A DNA stretch of 13,260 bases from Gammaproteobacteria bacterium (GTDB lineage Bacteria > Pseudomonadota > Gammaproteobacteria > Pseudomonadales > Halieaceae). Made by a program: the position numbers and the translations under genes. This document shows positions 1-5,955 of the stretch, in pieces; position 1 is the first letter of the stretch; each line of letters begins with the position of its first letter. The stretch spans positions 1 through 13,260 of the forward strand of contig JAAEZV010000002.1 in the NCBI GenBank assembly GCA_018222695.1. The letters are read 5' to 3'. The notes under the pieces are model-generated. The model was not told the DNA's origin, ran no database searches, and worked only from the letters and a program-made list of their open reading frames with translations.

Positions 1-99
1 ACACTTGGTAAGGCCTCGCCAGCGCTGAAGAGGGCCGCTGACACCCCACGCGTCGAGGGCGAAACCGCGCTGAAGCGACGCCTGGCGCAAAGTTTGTGA
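1..99 (+). CDS. C-terminal end of an unidentified protein (partial, cut by window edge)
   Basis: Frame 1 is open from the first base to a TGA at 97-99, giving 32 residues that end in A-L-K-R-R-L-A-Q-S-L. The piece is basic and alanine-rich, like a helical C-terminus. It stops 15 bases before the yaiI start on the same strand, which is the usual spacing of a co-transcribed upstream gene. I do not recognise the family and the fragment is too short to assign. It could also be a chance open frame in GC-rich sequence. Confidence 0.4.
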   Translation, partial: TLGKASPALKRAADTPRVEGETALKRRLAQSL

Positions 100-114
100 G
101 GCCACATTACGACA

Positions 115-570
115 ATGCAGATTCTGGTTGATGCCGATGCCTGCCCCGTGGTGATTCGCGACATTTTGTATCGCGCGGCACAAAAGCGCGGCATCAAACT
201 TACGCTTTTCGCTAACCAGTCATTCCAGATTCCGGCCTCGCCCCTGATCAGCCTGTATCAGGTCGCCAAGGGCCCTGATATGGCGGATCACGAAATCGCC
301 GCGCGGATCGTGGAAGGAGACCTTGTGATCACCGCCGATATTCCGCTGGCCAGCGAGGTCCTTGAAAAGGGCGCCCTCGTGATTACACCGCGGGGTGAGC
401 GCTATACCGAGAACAACATTCGCCAGCGGCTACAAATGCGCGACTTTATGGAGACTATGCGCGCCTCTGGCGAGCACACCGGAGGCCCACCGCCGCTCAA
501 TCAGACCGATCGCAAGGCCTTTGCTGATCAATTGGATCGATTGCTGAGCCGGGCGCTCAAGTCAGACTAG
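115..570 (+). CDS. yaiI: YaiI/YqxD family protein (UPF0178, DUF188), PIN-like fold
   Basis: The 151-residue protein matches the length of E. coli YaiI and covers the whole DUF188 domain. Family hallmarks are visible: the N-terminal D-A-D-A-C-P (residues 6-11), G-P-D-M-A-D (53-58), I-T-A-D-I-P-L-A (72-79), T-P-R-G-E-R-Y-T (91-98) and T-G-G-P-P-P (122-127). Asp6, Asp8, Asp55, Asp58 and Asp75 are placed like the acidic cluster of PIN-like nuclease folds. A nuclease activity is therefore conceivable, but the family has no established function. There is no signal peptide, so it should be cytoplasmic. The ATG at 115 puts the DADACP strand at its normal place. The Shine-Dalgarno is weak (AGG around 98-101), consistent with coupling to the partial gene upstream. 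Assignment to the family is secure; function is unknown. Confidence 0.93.
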   Translation: MQILVDADACPVVIRDILYRAAQKRGIKLTLFANQSFQIPASPLISLYQVAKGPDMADHEIAARIVEGDLVITADIPLASEVLEKGALVITPRGERYTENNIRQRLQMRDFMETMRASGEHTGGPPPLNQTDRKAFADQLDRLLSRALKSD

Positions 571-578
571 TACCGCCC

Positions 579-1025
579 TCAGATATCTACCCACTCGATG
601 ATCTCGGCCTCCAGCTGGTCGAGATCGGCCATGGTCTCACTGATTGTTCTGCCCGCGACGGCCATGCGGGCATGGGCGGTCGATTGCGGGTCCCCCGTAA
701 TCAGAGGGTGCCACCGTGGCAGTGACTTCCCCTCCGCGAGGCGTCGGTAAGCGCAGCTGCGTGGCATCCACGCCAGTTCAGCCGCATTCATGCTGCGCAC
801 GTCTAAGCAGTCCTCAACTTCCTCAAGCCGCGTTGCGTAACGTTTGCACCGCCCTGACTCGTCATCCAGCAGTTGGCAGGCCACCCGGGTGTAGAACACA
901 TCGGCGGTCTCGTCATTGACCAGCTTGTGAAGGCAGCACTGCCCGCAGCCATCGCACAGTGACTCCCACTCGGCGTCTGTCATGGCGTCGAGTGACTTGG
1001 CTTCCCAAAAAGGCTTGGCAGACAT
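579..1025 (-). CDS. ycgN: YcgN family cysteine-cluster protein (UPF0260, YkgJ-type)
   Basis: This 148-residue cytoplasmic protein has the full-length UPF0260 architecture. The N-terminal F-W-E-x-K-S-L is followed by W-E-S-L-C-D-G-C-G-Q-C-C, placing cysteines at residues 24, 27, 30 and 31. Further cysteines lie at 50, 60, 73 and 91. The spacing is that of the CxxCxxCC family, which is predicted to bind a zinc or iron-sulfur cluster. The later M-P-x-S-C-A-Y-R and W-H-P-L segments are also typical. Metal identity and biochemical role are not established for the family. A good ribosome site (GGGAGA on the minus strand, about 6 bases before the ATG at 1025) supports this start. The gene converges on yaiI with 8 bases between the stops and diverges from the SDR gene at 1125. 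Confidence 0.92.
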   Translation of the reverse strand: MSAKPFWEAKSLDAMTDAEWESLCDGCGQCCLHKLVNDETADVFYTRVACQLLDDESGRCKRYATRLEEVEDCLDVRSMNAAELAWMPRSCAYRRLAEGKSLPRWHPLITGDPQSTAHARMAVAGRTISETMADLDQLEAEIIEWVDI

Positions 1026-1090
1026 AGTGGTCTCCCGGTGATGCTCAGATCACTTGGCTTTACGACTCGCACAGTGGCCGCCGGATAGCG

Positions 1091-1115
1091 GATAATCGAC
1101 CCGAGTTTACAGGAG
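1091..1115 (+). promoter_or_regulatory. Candidate -10 box and ribosome binding site for the SDR gene at 1125
   Basis: GATAAT at 1091-1096 matches five of six bases of the sigma-70 -10 box, and AGGAG at 1111-1115 lies 9 bases before the ATG at 1125. No convincing -35 hexamer sits 16-18 bases upstream of the -10, so the promoter part is weak. The ribosome site is good. The 99-base region between ycgN and this gene must also hold the ycgN promoter, which I cannot locate. Confidence 0.35.
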
Positions 1116-1124
1116 TCGCCGGTT

Positions 1125-1904
1125 ATGGATCTTGGAATCAAAGGACGCACTGCGCTGGTATGCGCTTCCTCGAAGGGTCTGGGGAGGGGGTGCGCGGAAG
1201 CCCTTGCCGCGGAGGGCGTCGACCTAGTCTTAAATGCTCGCGGCAGTGAGGCATTGGAGGCGACTGCGGCGTCAATCCGGGACGCCTATGGCGTTGTGGT
1301 CACCACTATTGCTGCTGATATCACGAGTGAGAGCGGTCAGGCGGCTGTGCTCGCCGCGGCAGGAGATGTCGACATTCTGGTGACCAATGCAGGTGGACCG
1401 CCGCCCGGTATGTGGACCGACTGGGACCGCGATGATTTTATTGCTGCTTTTGATGCCAACCTGTTGACGCCCATCGCACTGATCAAGGCGCTACTGCCCA
1501 GCATGATGGAGCGTGGCTGGGGCCGAATCGTCAACATCACCAGTGTGGCGGTGAAAGCCCCCATACCGGTGCTGGGACTTTCTAATACGGCGCGTTCTGG
1601 TCTCACGGGTTATGTGGCGGGGGTGTCGCGGCAGGTCGCGGGCAGTGGTGTCACGATCAACAACCTCTTGCCGGGGCTGCACGATACCGACCGGCTGGCG
1701 ATGCTTGACCAGGTCGACGCGGCGGCACGGGGCATCACTGAGACCGAGGCGCGCGAGGCGCGCACCGCCACCGTGCCCGCGGGCCGCTTCGGCACCGCTG
1801 ACGAATTTGGCGCGGCCTGCGCCTGGCTTTGCTCGGACAAAGCAGGCTTTGTCATTGGCCAAAACATCCTGCTCGACGGCGGTGCCTTTCCCGGCGCGAT
1901 GTAG
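1125..1904 (+). CDS. Atypical short-chain dehydrogenase/reductase lacking the YxxxK motif
   Basis: The 259-residue protein has the classical SDR length and Rossmann order. The cofactor loop is A-S-S-K-G-L-G-R-G (14-22), where the usual Thr-Gly start of TGxxxGxG is Ala-Ser. N-A-G-G-P-P-P-G at 88-95 matches the NNAG region, N112 is present, and I-T-S (138-140) supplies the catalytic Ser. The YxxxK helix instead reads S-N-T-A-R at 153-157, so the catalytic Tyr and Lys are replaced by Ser and Arg. The flanking S-G-L-T-G-Y-V and the C-terminal I-L-L-D-G-G-A are normal. The same changes are, to my recollection, common to a subgroup of FabG-like proteins with the NAGGPPPG signature, so this is probably a lineage trait rather than decay. 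Substrate and even oxidoreductase activity are uncertain. A ribosome site (AGGAG, 9 bases upstream) fixes the start. The gene is convergent with the reductase that ends at 1979. Confidence 0.9.
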   Translation: MDLGIKGRTALVCASSKGLGRGCAEALAAEGVDLVLNARGSEALEATAASIRDAYGVVVTTIAADITSESGQAAVLAAAGDVDILVTNAGGPPPGMWTDWDRDDFIAAFDANLLTPIALIKALLPSMMERGWGRIVNITSVAVKAPIPVLGLSNTARSGLTGYVAGVSRQVAGSGVTINNLLPGLHDTDRLAMLDQVDAAARGITETEAREARTATVPAGRFGTADEFGAACAWLCSDKAGFVIGQNILLDGGAFPGAM

Positions 1905-1932
1905 CGTTGCGCTGAGGGTCGGAGGAGACGGA

Positions 1933-1953
1933 GTGCTGCGTTAAGCACAGCAC
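1933..1953. terminator. Weak hairpin between convergent genes
   Basis: GTGCTG (1933-1938) and CAGCAC (1948-1953) can pair as a 6-bp stem with a 9-base loop in the 74-base gap between the SDR stop and the convergent reductase stop. No T-run follows on either strand, so this is at best a weak or factor-assisted terminator. Confidence 0.2.
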
Positions 1954-1978
1954 CCCTTGATAACAGGCCTGCGGGTCA

Positions 1979-2869
1979 TTAGCGGTTGGCTTCACCCGCC
2001 CGCAGTCGCTGGATCAGGCTGGAGGTGTCCCAGCGATGACCGCCTAAATCTTGTACCTCCGCATAAAAGGAATCGACTAATTGGGTGATCGGGACTTCGG
2101 CGCCAACCGACTGAGCGGCCTCGATCGCGATGCCCAAGTCTTTCCGCATCCAATCAACCGCGAAACCAAAGTCGAACTCGCCCCTGATCATGGTCTCGGC
2201 GCGGTTATTCATCTGCCAGGACTGCGCCGCCCCTTGCGCAATGACCTCCATGGCGGCCGTGACATCGAGCCCCGCGCGCTCGGCAAAGTGAATGCCTTCT
2301 GACAAGCCCTGCAGTAACCCCGCAATACAGATCTGGTTGACCATTTTGGTGAGCTGTCCGGCGCCGACCGGCCCCATACGCCGAACGCTTTTGGCGTAGC
2401 ACTCAATCAGCGGCAGTGCTTCAGTGAAGGCCTGCTCGCCAGCGCCCACCATGACTGTCAGCACACCATTTTCCGCGCCAATTTGGCCTCCCGAGACGGG
2501 CGCATCGAGGAATCCCACGCCCGCTTGCTCGGTGAAATTGGCCAGTGACGTTGCCAGGGCCTCTGAGGTGGTGGTGTGATCAATCAGGAGCGCGCCTTCG
2601 CGCATTGACGGGAGCGCGCCGTGCTCGCCGATGGTCACTTCTCGGACATCATCGTCGTTGCCCACGCAAATCATCACGGCGTCTTGGTCCTTTGCTGCGG
2701 CTGCCGGGGTCGGCGCAACCTGGCCGCCGTACTCATTTTGCCAGGCCTCTGCGCGGGCGGCGGTGCGGTTAAAAACGGTCACCTCATGTCCCGCGCGCGC
2801 CATGTGGCCGGCCATGGGGTAGCCCATGGCGCCCAATCCGATGAAAGCGATGTGGCGTGGTGAAGTCAT
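1979..2869 (-). CDS. NAD(P)-dependent 3-hydroxyisobutyrate dehydrogenase-family reductase
   Basis: This is a 296-residue beta-hydroxyacid dehydrogenase, a family that includes 3-hydroxyisobutyrate dehydrogenase, tartronate semialdehyde reductase and glyoxylate/succinic semialdehyde reductases. The N-terminal Rossmann motif is I-G-L-G-A-M-G (10-16). The substrate-binding signature D-A-P-V-S-G-G is at 122-128. The catalytic Lys is K175 in G-Q-L-T-K-M-V-N, with N178 alongside, and K243-D244 gives the second conserved pair. N34-R35-T36 follows the second strand where NAD-specific enzymes often carry Asp, which hints at NADP(H); that is an inference. I chose the ATG at 2869 because the frame extending to 2968 only adds a 33-residue non-family tail and would overlap the divergent SDR. 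The substrate cannot be read from sequence. No valine-degradation or glyoxylate genes are adjacent, so mmsB or garR names are not justified. Confidence 0.9.
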   Translation of the reverse strand: MTSPRHIAFIGLGAMGYPMAGHMARAGHEVTVFNRTAARAEAWQNEYGGQVAPTPAAAAKDQDAVMICVGNDDDVREVTIGEHGALPSMREGALLIDHTTTSEALATSLANFTEQAGVGFLDAPVSGGQIGAENGVLTVMVGAGEQAFTEALPLIECYAKSVRRMGPVGAGQLTKMVNQICIAGLLQGLSEGIHFAERAGLDVTAAMEVIAQGAAQSWQMNNRAETMIRGEFDFGFAVDWMRKDLGIAIEAAQSVGAEVPITQLVDSFYAEVQDLGGHRWDTSSLIQRLRAGEANR

Positions 2870-2945
2870 CTGTCGGCCGGTCCCGTCGTAAAAAGAGGAG
2901 GACAGCCTAACCCAATCAGGTTGGGTGTCGAATGAGGCAAGGGTA

Positions 2946-3677
2946 ATGAGCGGCAACAGTTTGGACATGGTGATCGGTGCGGGCAGTGCGATCGGGCATG
3001 CATTGATCGAGAGGTGGGGTCACGAGGGCTCTCGCCCCGTTTTAGCGGTCGCTCGATCGGAAGCGTCTTTGGCGGCAGTGGGTGCGCCCGGTGTGCAGAC
3101 CCAGCACTGTGATTACAGTGAGGCCGCGCTTGCGACATTTGCCGCTCAGCTGCAGGAGCAATCTTCAGACGTTACGCGCTTGGTGATCTGTAATGGCGTG
3201 CTGCAGGGAGAAGGCTACCGGCCGGAGCGGGCGCTCAATCAGCTCACAACGAGTGCGATGCAGCAGGTGTTCGAGGTCAATACTTTTCTGCCAATGCGGG
3301 TGCTGGCCTCGCTGGCACCTGTTCTCAAGCGAAGCACGGCGCCACGGATCGCGGTGCTGTCAGCCCGGGTAGGGAGCATTGGCGATAATAGTCTCGGTGG
3401 CTGGTACAGCTACCGCGGCAGCAAGGCGGCGCTGAATATGATGTTGCGGTGTGCGGCGCTCGAGATGAGGCGCCTTAACCCCGCTGCCAAGATCATGGCC
3501 TACCACCCCGGCACAGTAGATACGCCTTTGTCTCAGCCTTTTCAGGCCAACGTGGCGCCGGAAAAACTGTTTTCACCAGAGCGTGCAGCGGCGGCCCTCG
3601 ACGCAGTACTGGCGAGTCTGGAGGCAGATGGTGAGCTGTCTTATCTAGACTGGCGGGGCGAGACCATTCCCTGGTGA
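2946..3677 (+). CDS. C-factor-like short-chain dehydrogenase/reductase
   Basis: The 243-residue SDR has the cofactor loop V-I-G-A-G-S-A-I-G (9-17), I-C-N-G (81-84) in place of NNAG, N112, Ser139 in L-S-A, and an intact catalytic motif Y-R-G-S-K (156-160). H-P-G-T-V-D-T-P-L (187-195) follows, as in the C-factor (CsgA)-like group of SDRs. The short G-A-G-S-A-I-G loop and the ending W-R-G-E-T-I-P-W fit that group, whose members are mostly uncharacterised. The ATG at 2946 has GAGG 8 bases upstream. A GTG at 2925 would add seven residues without a ribosome site, and an internal ATG at 2967 would leave almost nothing before the first strand. The gene diverges from the reductase at 2869, with 76 bases between the two starts. 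Substrate unknown; cytoplasmic. Confidence 0.9.
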   Translation: MSGNSLDMVIGAGSAIGHALIERWGHEGSRPVLAVARSEASLAAVGAPGVQTQHCDYSEAALATFAAQLQEQSSDVTRLVICNGVLQGEGYRPERALNQLTTSAMQQVFEVNTFLPMRVLASLAPVLKRSTAPRIAVLSARVGSIGDNSLGGWYSYRGSKAALNMMLRCAALEMRRLNPAAKIMAYHPGTVDTPLSQPFQANVAPEKLFSPERAAAALDAVLASLEADGELSYLDWRGETIPW

Positions 3678-3855
3678 TGAGTATTGCTCAGCGGGCTGTG
3701 TCACCTATTGCACCTCCGCGCTCTGTACTTATGCGGCAATTACAGTAGTCTTTCGCACGCAGAATGCACTTTGATTTTAAGCTCCCTTAGTTACTGCATT
3801 ATTTTCCGGGATCCAGTAGGCTAGCCAACAATTGTTAAAGAGAGGGAAATGCCTC
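3678..3855. other. 178-base intergenic region upstream of the SYLF gene
   Basis: No gene or terminator is evident here after the SDR stop at 3677. The right half is markedly more AT-rich than its surroundings, as expected of a promoter region. TTGATT at 3771-3776 resembles a -35 box, but no good -10 lies 16-18 bases downstream; the AT-rich CATTATTTT near 3797-3805 is 20 bases away. A perfect 10-bp palindrome lies at 3827-3836, followed by the ribosome site GAGGG at 3842-3846. Confidence 0.5.
3827..3836. repeat. Perfect 10-bp palindrome upstream of the SYLF gene
   Basis: AACAATTGTT reads the same on both strands and lies 19 bases before the ATG at 3856, just upstream of the ribosome site. It could be an operator half or simply an AT-rich chance palindrome. 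Confidence 0.3.
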
Positions 3856-4431
3856 ATGAGAACTTTGTTTATTTCACTGTTTGCGGTCTTTGCGTTCGTC
3901 GCTCAGCCTGCTTTTGCTGACGACGTAGACACAGCGATTGAAAACTTCCGCGGCGCGGGTGCGGGCGATTTCATTGATGACGCCTACGGCTACGCGGTAT
4001 TCCCGAGCATCGGCAAGGGCGGAATCGGCATCGGTGGCGCCCACGGCAAGGGCGAGGTTTTTGTCGGCGGTAAAAAAGTCGGCAACACAAAGATGAGCCA
4101 GATCACCTACGGCCTGCAGTTGGGTGGTCAGGTCTACAGCCAGATGATTTTCTTCCGCGACGAGCGGGCATTTGATGATTTCACCTCCGGCAACTTCGAG
4201 TTTGGCGCTCAGGCCACGGCGGTCGCGCTGACGGCCGGTGCTCAGGCATCCACCTCGACCGGTGGTGGCGGCAATACCTCTTCCGGTACCGATGCAGACT
4301 CCAGCAAAGTGAACGCTAATGAGAAGCAATACGACGGGCGCAGCGGCATGGCGATCTTCACCATCGCCAAAGGTGGTCTGATGTACGAGGCCACGCTAGG
4401 TGGACAGAAATTCAAATATGAGCCGCTCTAA
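3856..4431 (+). CDS. Exported SYLF/YSC84-like lipid-binding domain protein
   Basis: The 191-residue product starts with a clear Sec signal peptide: M-R-T, a hydrophobic core, then A-Q-P-A-F-A before D22-D23, with predicted cleavage after Ala21. The mature part is a single SYLF (Ysc84, DUF500) domain. A-Y-G-Y-A-V-F-P is followed by the glycine-rich G-K-G-G-I-G-I-G-G-A-H-G-K-G-E-V and Q-L-G-G-Q-V-Y-S-Q-M-I-F-F, with F-G-A-Q-A-T-A-V-A further on. The end G-L-M-Y-E-A-T-L-G-G-Q-K-F-K-Y corresponds to the family C-terminus. SYLF domains bind phosphoinositides in eukaryotes; bacterial exported members have no settled role, and this one should be periplasmic. A Gly/Ser/Thr-rich, probably disordered stretch occupies residues 130-152. 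The ATG at 3856 has GAGGG 9 bases upstream and puts the signal peptide at the N-terminus; the upstream TTG at 3832 would bury it. The gene appears monocistronic and ends at a strong terminator. Confidence 0.9.
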   Translation: MRTLFISLFAVFAFVAQPAFADDVDTAIENFRGAGAGDFIDDAYGYAVFPSIGKGGIGIGGAHGKGEVFVGGKKVGNTKMSQITYGLQLGGQVYSQMIFFRDERAFDDFTSGNFEFGAQATAVALTAGAQASTSTGGGGNTSSGTDADSSKVNANEKQYDGRSGMAIFTIAKGGLMYEATLGGQKFKYEPL

Positions 4432-4453
4432 AAGCGGACAGTGGTCATAGACG

Positions 4454-4477
4454 AGCCGCCTTCGGGCGGCTTTTTTT
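4454..4477 (+). terminator. Strong intrinsic terminator with UUCG tetraloop
   Basis: AGCCGCC (4454-4460), the loop TTCG (4461-4464) and GGCGGCT (4465-4471) form a 7-bp, almost all-GC stem capped by a stable UUCG tetraloop. The T-run extends to 4477. It lies 23 bases after the SYLF stop. On the opposite strand no T-run follows the stem, so it should act mainly on the plus strand. Confidence 0.93.
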
Positions 4478-4508
4478 GTGGTCTGATCCTGCCTTTAGAG
4501 GATTCGGA

Positions 4509-5702
4509 TCAGTCCTCGACCACTGAGAAATGGATATCAACTTGAGGTAGACGAGCCAGTAGCGAGTCGCCCATTGCGCTGGCGGTGGTCCAAATGCCGC
4601 CGCCTACAGAGAGCTCATCCTGCGCGAGACAAAGACCGGCTTGGGCCAGCATGCGCGAGGTGGCGCCATAGCCCGGGTCGCGCTGACCCGCCACTTTGAC
4701 GCGCAGCTGATTCTCGCCGTCGGTGCCATGCGCCCAGAACTCGAAAAAGCCGTTGTTGCGGGTGGTCTCGTTGGGTCCCTCGCCGGGGTCGGGCAACACT
4801 TTTTTCAGTAGCGCCCGAGTGGGAGAGAAAAAGGTACCTGCCATCACGGCGCCCAAGCCCCCCGCGCTCAAAAGCGCCTTGGCGCGGCTCGCGCACAGCT
4901 GGGACTCGTCGTAGCGGAAGCCTGCGCCGTAGGGCAGGCCAGCCAGGGCGTGGGAGCGCCTGACTACTTTGGTGTTGATGGCCGCCATCACAAAAGGACC
5001 GGTCCAGGATTCAAAATTATCGTCCCAGGCGATACCCGCCTGATCCGGGCCATCCTGTCCCTTCTCCAGGCCGGCAGGGTAGAGCGCATAGGGGTCCATG
5101 ACCCGCTCTTTGATGACGGGGTCCTTGGAGGCCTGCTCTGCAACGTACATCAGGCTGGCTACGGTGCCACCACTAACGCCCCCCGCGGCGCGGCCCATGC
5201 GACCGGTCACATGGGTGGCGTAGCTGCCGAAGCGCTCTTTGAAATGCTTTTGTAGAAAAAATACGGACAGGTCCGAGGGGATGGAGTCGAAGCCGCAGCA
5301 GTGCACGAGTCGTGCGCCACTGTTCTTGGCGATCGGGTCGATCTGCTCATACACCTCCGCCATCCACTGCGCTTCGCCAGTGAGGTCGCAATAGTGCGTG
5401 CTCTCGGTCGCGCAGGCTTTGAGCACGGGCGTGCCGAACTGCGCATAGGGGCCAACGGTGCTGATCAGGGTGCGGGTCTGTCTTGCCATGGCGCTTAAGC
5501 TGTCGGGCTCGGCGCTGTCGGCAATGAGTATCGGCAGTTCCGGCAGGTTAAGCTCGCGTCGCACCTGTTCCAGCTTCTGGGTATTGCGCCCGGCGATGGC
5601 CCAGCGTAGGTCCTGATGCTCGCTCGCCAAGTACTCGGCCACCAGTTTTCCGGTGAAACCCGAGGCGCCGTAAAGCACGATCTCAAACTGCCGATCTGTC
5701 AT
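4509..5702 (-). CDS. Saccharopine dehydrogenase-like NAD(P)-binding protein (trans-acting enoyl reductase family)
   Basis: The 397-residue protein opens with a Rossmann strand and G-A-S-G-F-T-G (12-18), then A-G-R-N (37-40). S-T-V-G-P-Y-A-Q-F-G (81-90) is followed by T-H-Y-C-D-L-T-G-E (102-110) and H-C-C-G-F-D-S-I-P-S-D (134-144). This order is diagnostic of the group that includes mycobacterial trans-acting enoyl reductases and human SCCPDH. The family differs from true lysine-pathway saccharopine dehydrogenase, so I do not assign lysine metabolism. In mycobacteria a relative reduces a double bond during phthiocerol lipid synthesis; a lipid-related reductase role here is an inference only. 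No signal peptide is present, and a short hydrophobic stretch (A-L-L-S-A-G-G-L-G-A-V-M-A-G-T-F-F) in the C-terminal half may contact membrane. I chose the ATG at 5702 over a TTG six bases upstream; neither has a strong ribosome site. It is divergent from the RND operon. Confidence 0.88.
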   Translation of the reverse strand: MTDRQFEIVLYGASGFTGKLVAEYLASEHQDLRWAIAGRNTQKLEQVRRELNLPELPILIADSAEPDSLSAMARQTRTLISTVGPYAQFGTPVLKACATESTHYCDLTGEAQWMAEVYEQIDPIAKNSGARLVHCCGFDSIPSDLSVFFLQKHFKERFGSYATHVTGRMGRAAGGVSGGTVASLMYVAEQASKDPVIKERVMDPYALYPAGLEKGQDGPDQAGIAWDDNFESWTGPFVMAAINTKVVRRSHALAGLPYGAGFRYDESQLCASRAKALLSAGGLGAVMAGTFFSPTRALLKKVLPDPGEGPNETTRNNGFFEFWAHGTDGENQLRVKVAGQRDPGYGATSRMLAQAGLCLAQDELSVGGGIWTTASAMGDSLLARLPQVDIHFSVVED

Positions 5703-5955
5703 GGTCAACCCACTGCGTCAAAAAACGTGGAGAAGAGTAGCAAGTTCGGCCGACATTCCGGCGCATAGAGGCTGGTACTTCTTTGCACATCAGGCCTGCT
5801 CACCAAAGTTCTGCAAATCAAATGCGACTTATCCCCATGGAGCGGGGGCGCCTCTCGCGGTACCATGCGCGTCTTCGAGATTACCCGCTATGGAAGGTGG
5901 TTGTGACCGCGATGACGACCAGACGCGTCGCTGTCACCGTATCAAGGAGATGAAC
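5703..5955. other. 253-base divergent intergenic region before the RND operon
   Basis: The region separates the saccharopine-dehydrogenase-like gene (-) from the membrane fusion protein (+). It should contain promoters for both, but I cannot identify confident -35/-10 pairs. TTTGCA at 5782-5787 and TGCAAA at 5812-5817 form a separated inverted repeat flanking the 8-bp palindrome CAGGCCTG (5791-5798), a possible but unproven operator. A 13-codon open frame at 5865-5906 (M-R-V-F-E-I-T-R-Y-G-R-W-L, then TGA) lies on the plus strand. AAGGAG at 5944-5949 is the ribosome site for the downstream gene. Confidence 0.45.

Noticed and set aside
2870..2968. 33-residue N-terminal extension of the HIBADH-family protein
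   Set aside because: The Rossmann motif begins immediately after the ATG at 2869, and the extension would overlap the start of the divergent SDR gene.
2866..3138. 90-codon minus-strand frame over the divergent promoter and SDR start
   Set aside because: The translation is low-complexity (Pro, Ser, His, Arg) and antisense to the C-factor-like SDR.
3874..4329. 151-codon minus-strand frame over the SYLF gene
   Set aside because: It is antisense to a gene with a signal peptide, conserved domain, ribosome site and terminator. It has no recognisable features of its own.
5701..5955. 85-residue N-terminal extension of the RND adaptor
   Set aside because: The frame stays open, but it has no adaptor similarity, would place the membrane anchor internally, and the ATG at 5956 has an excellent ribosome site.
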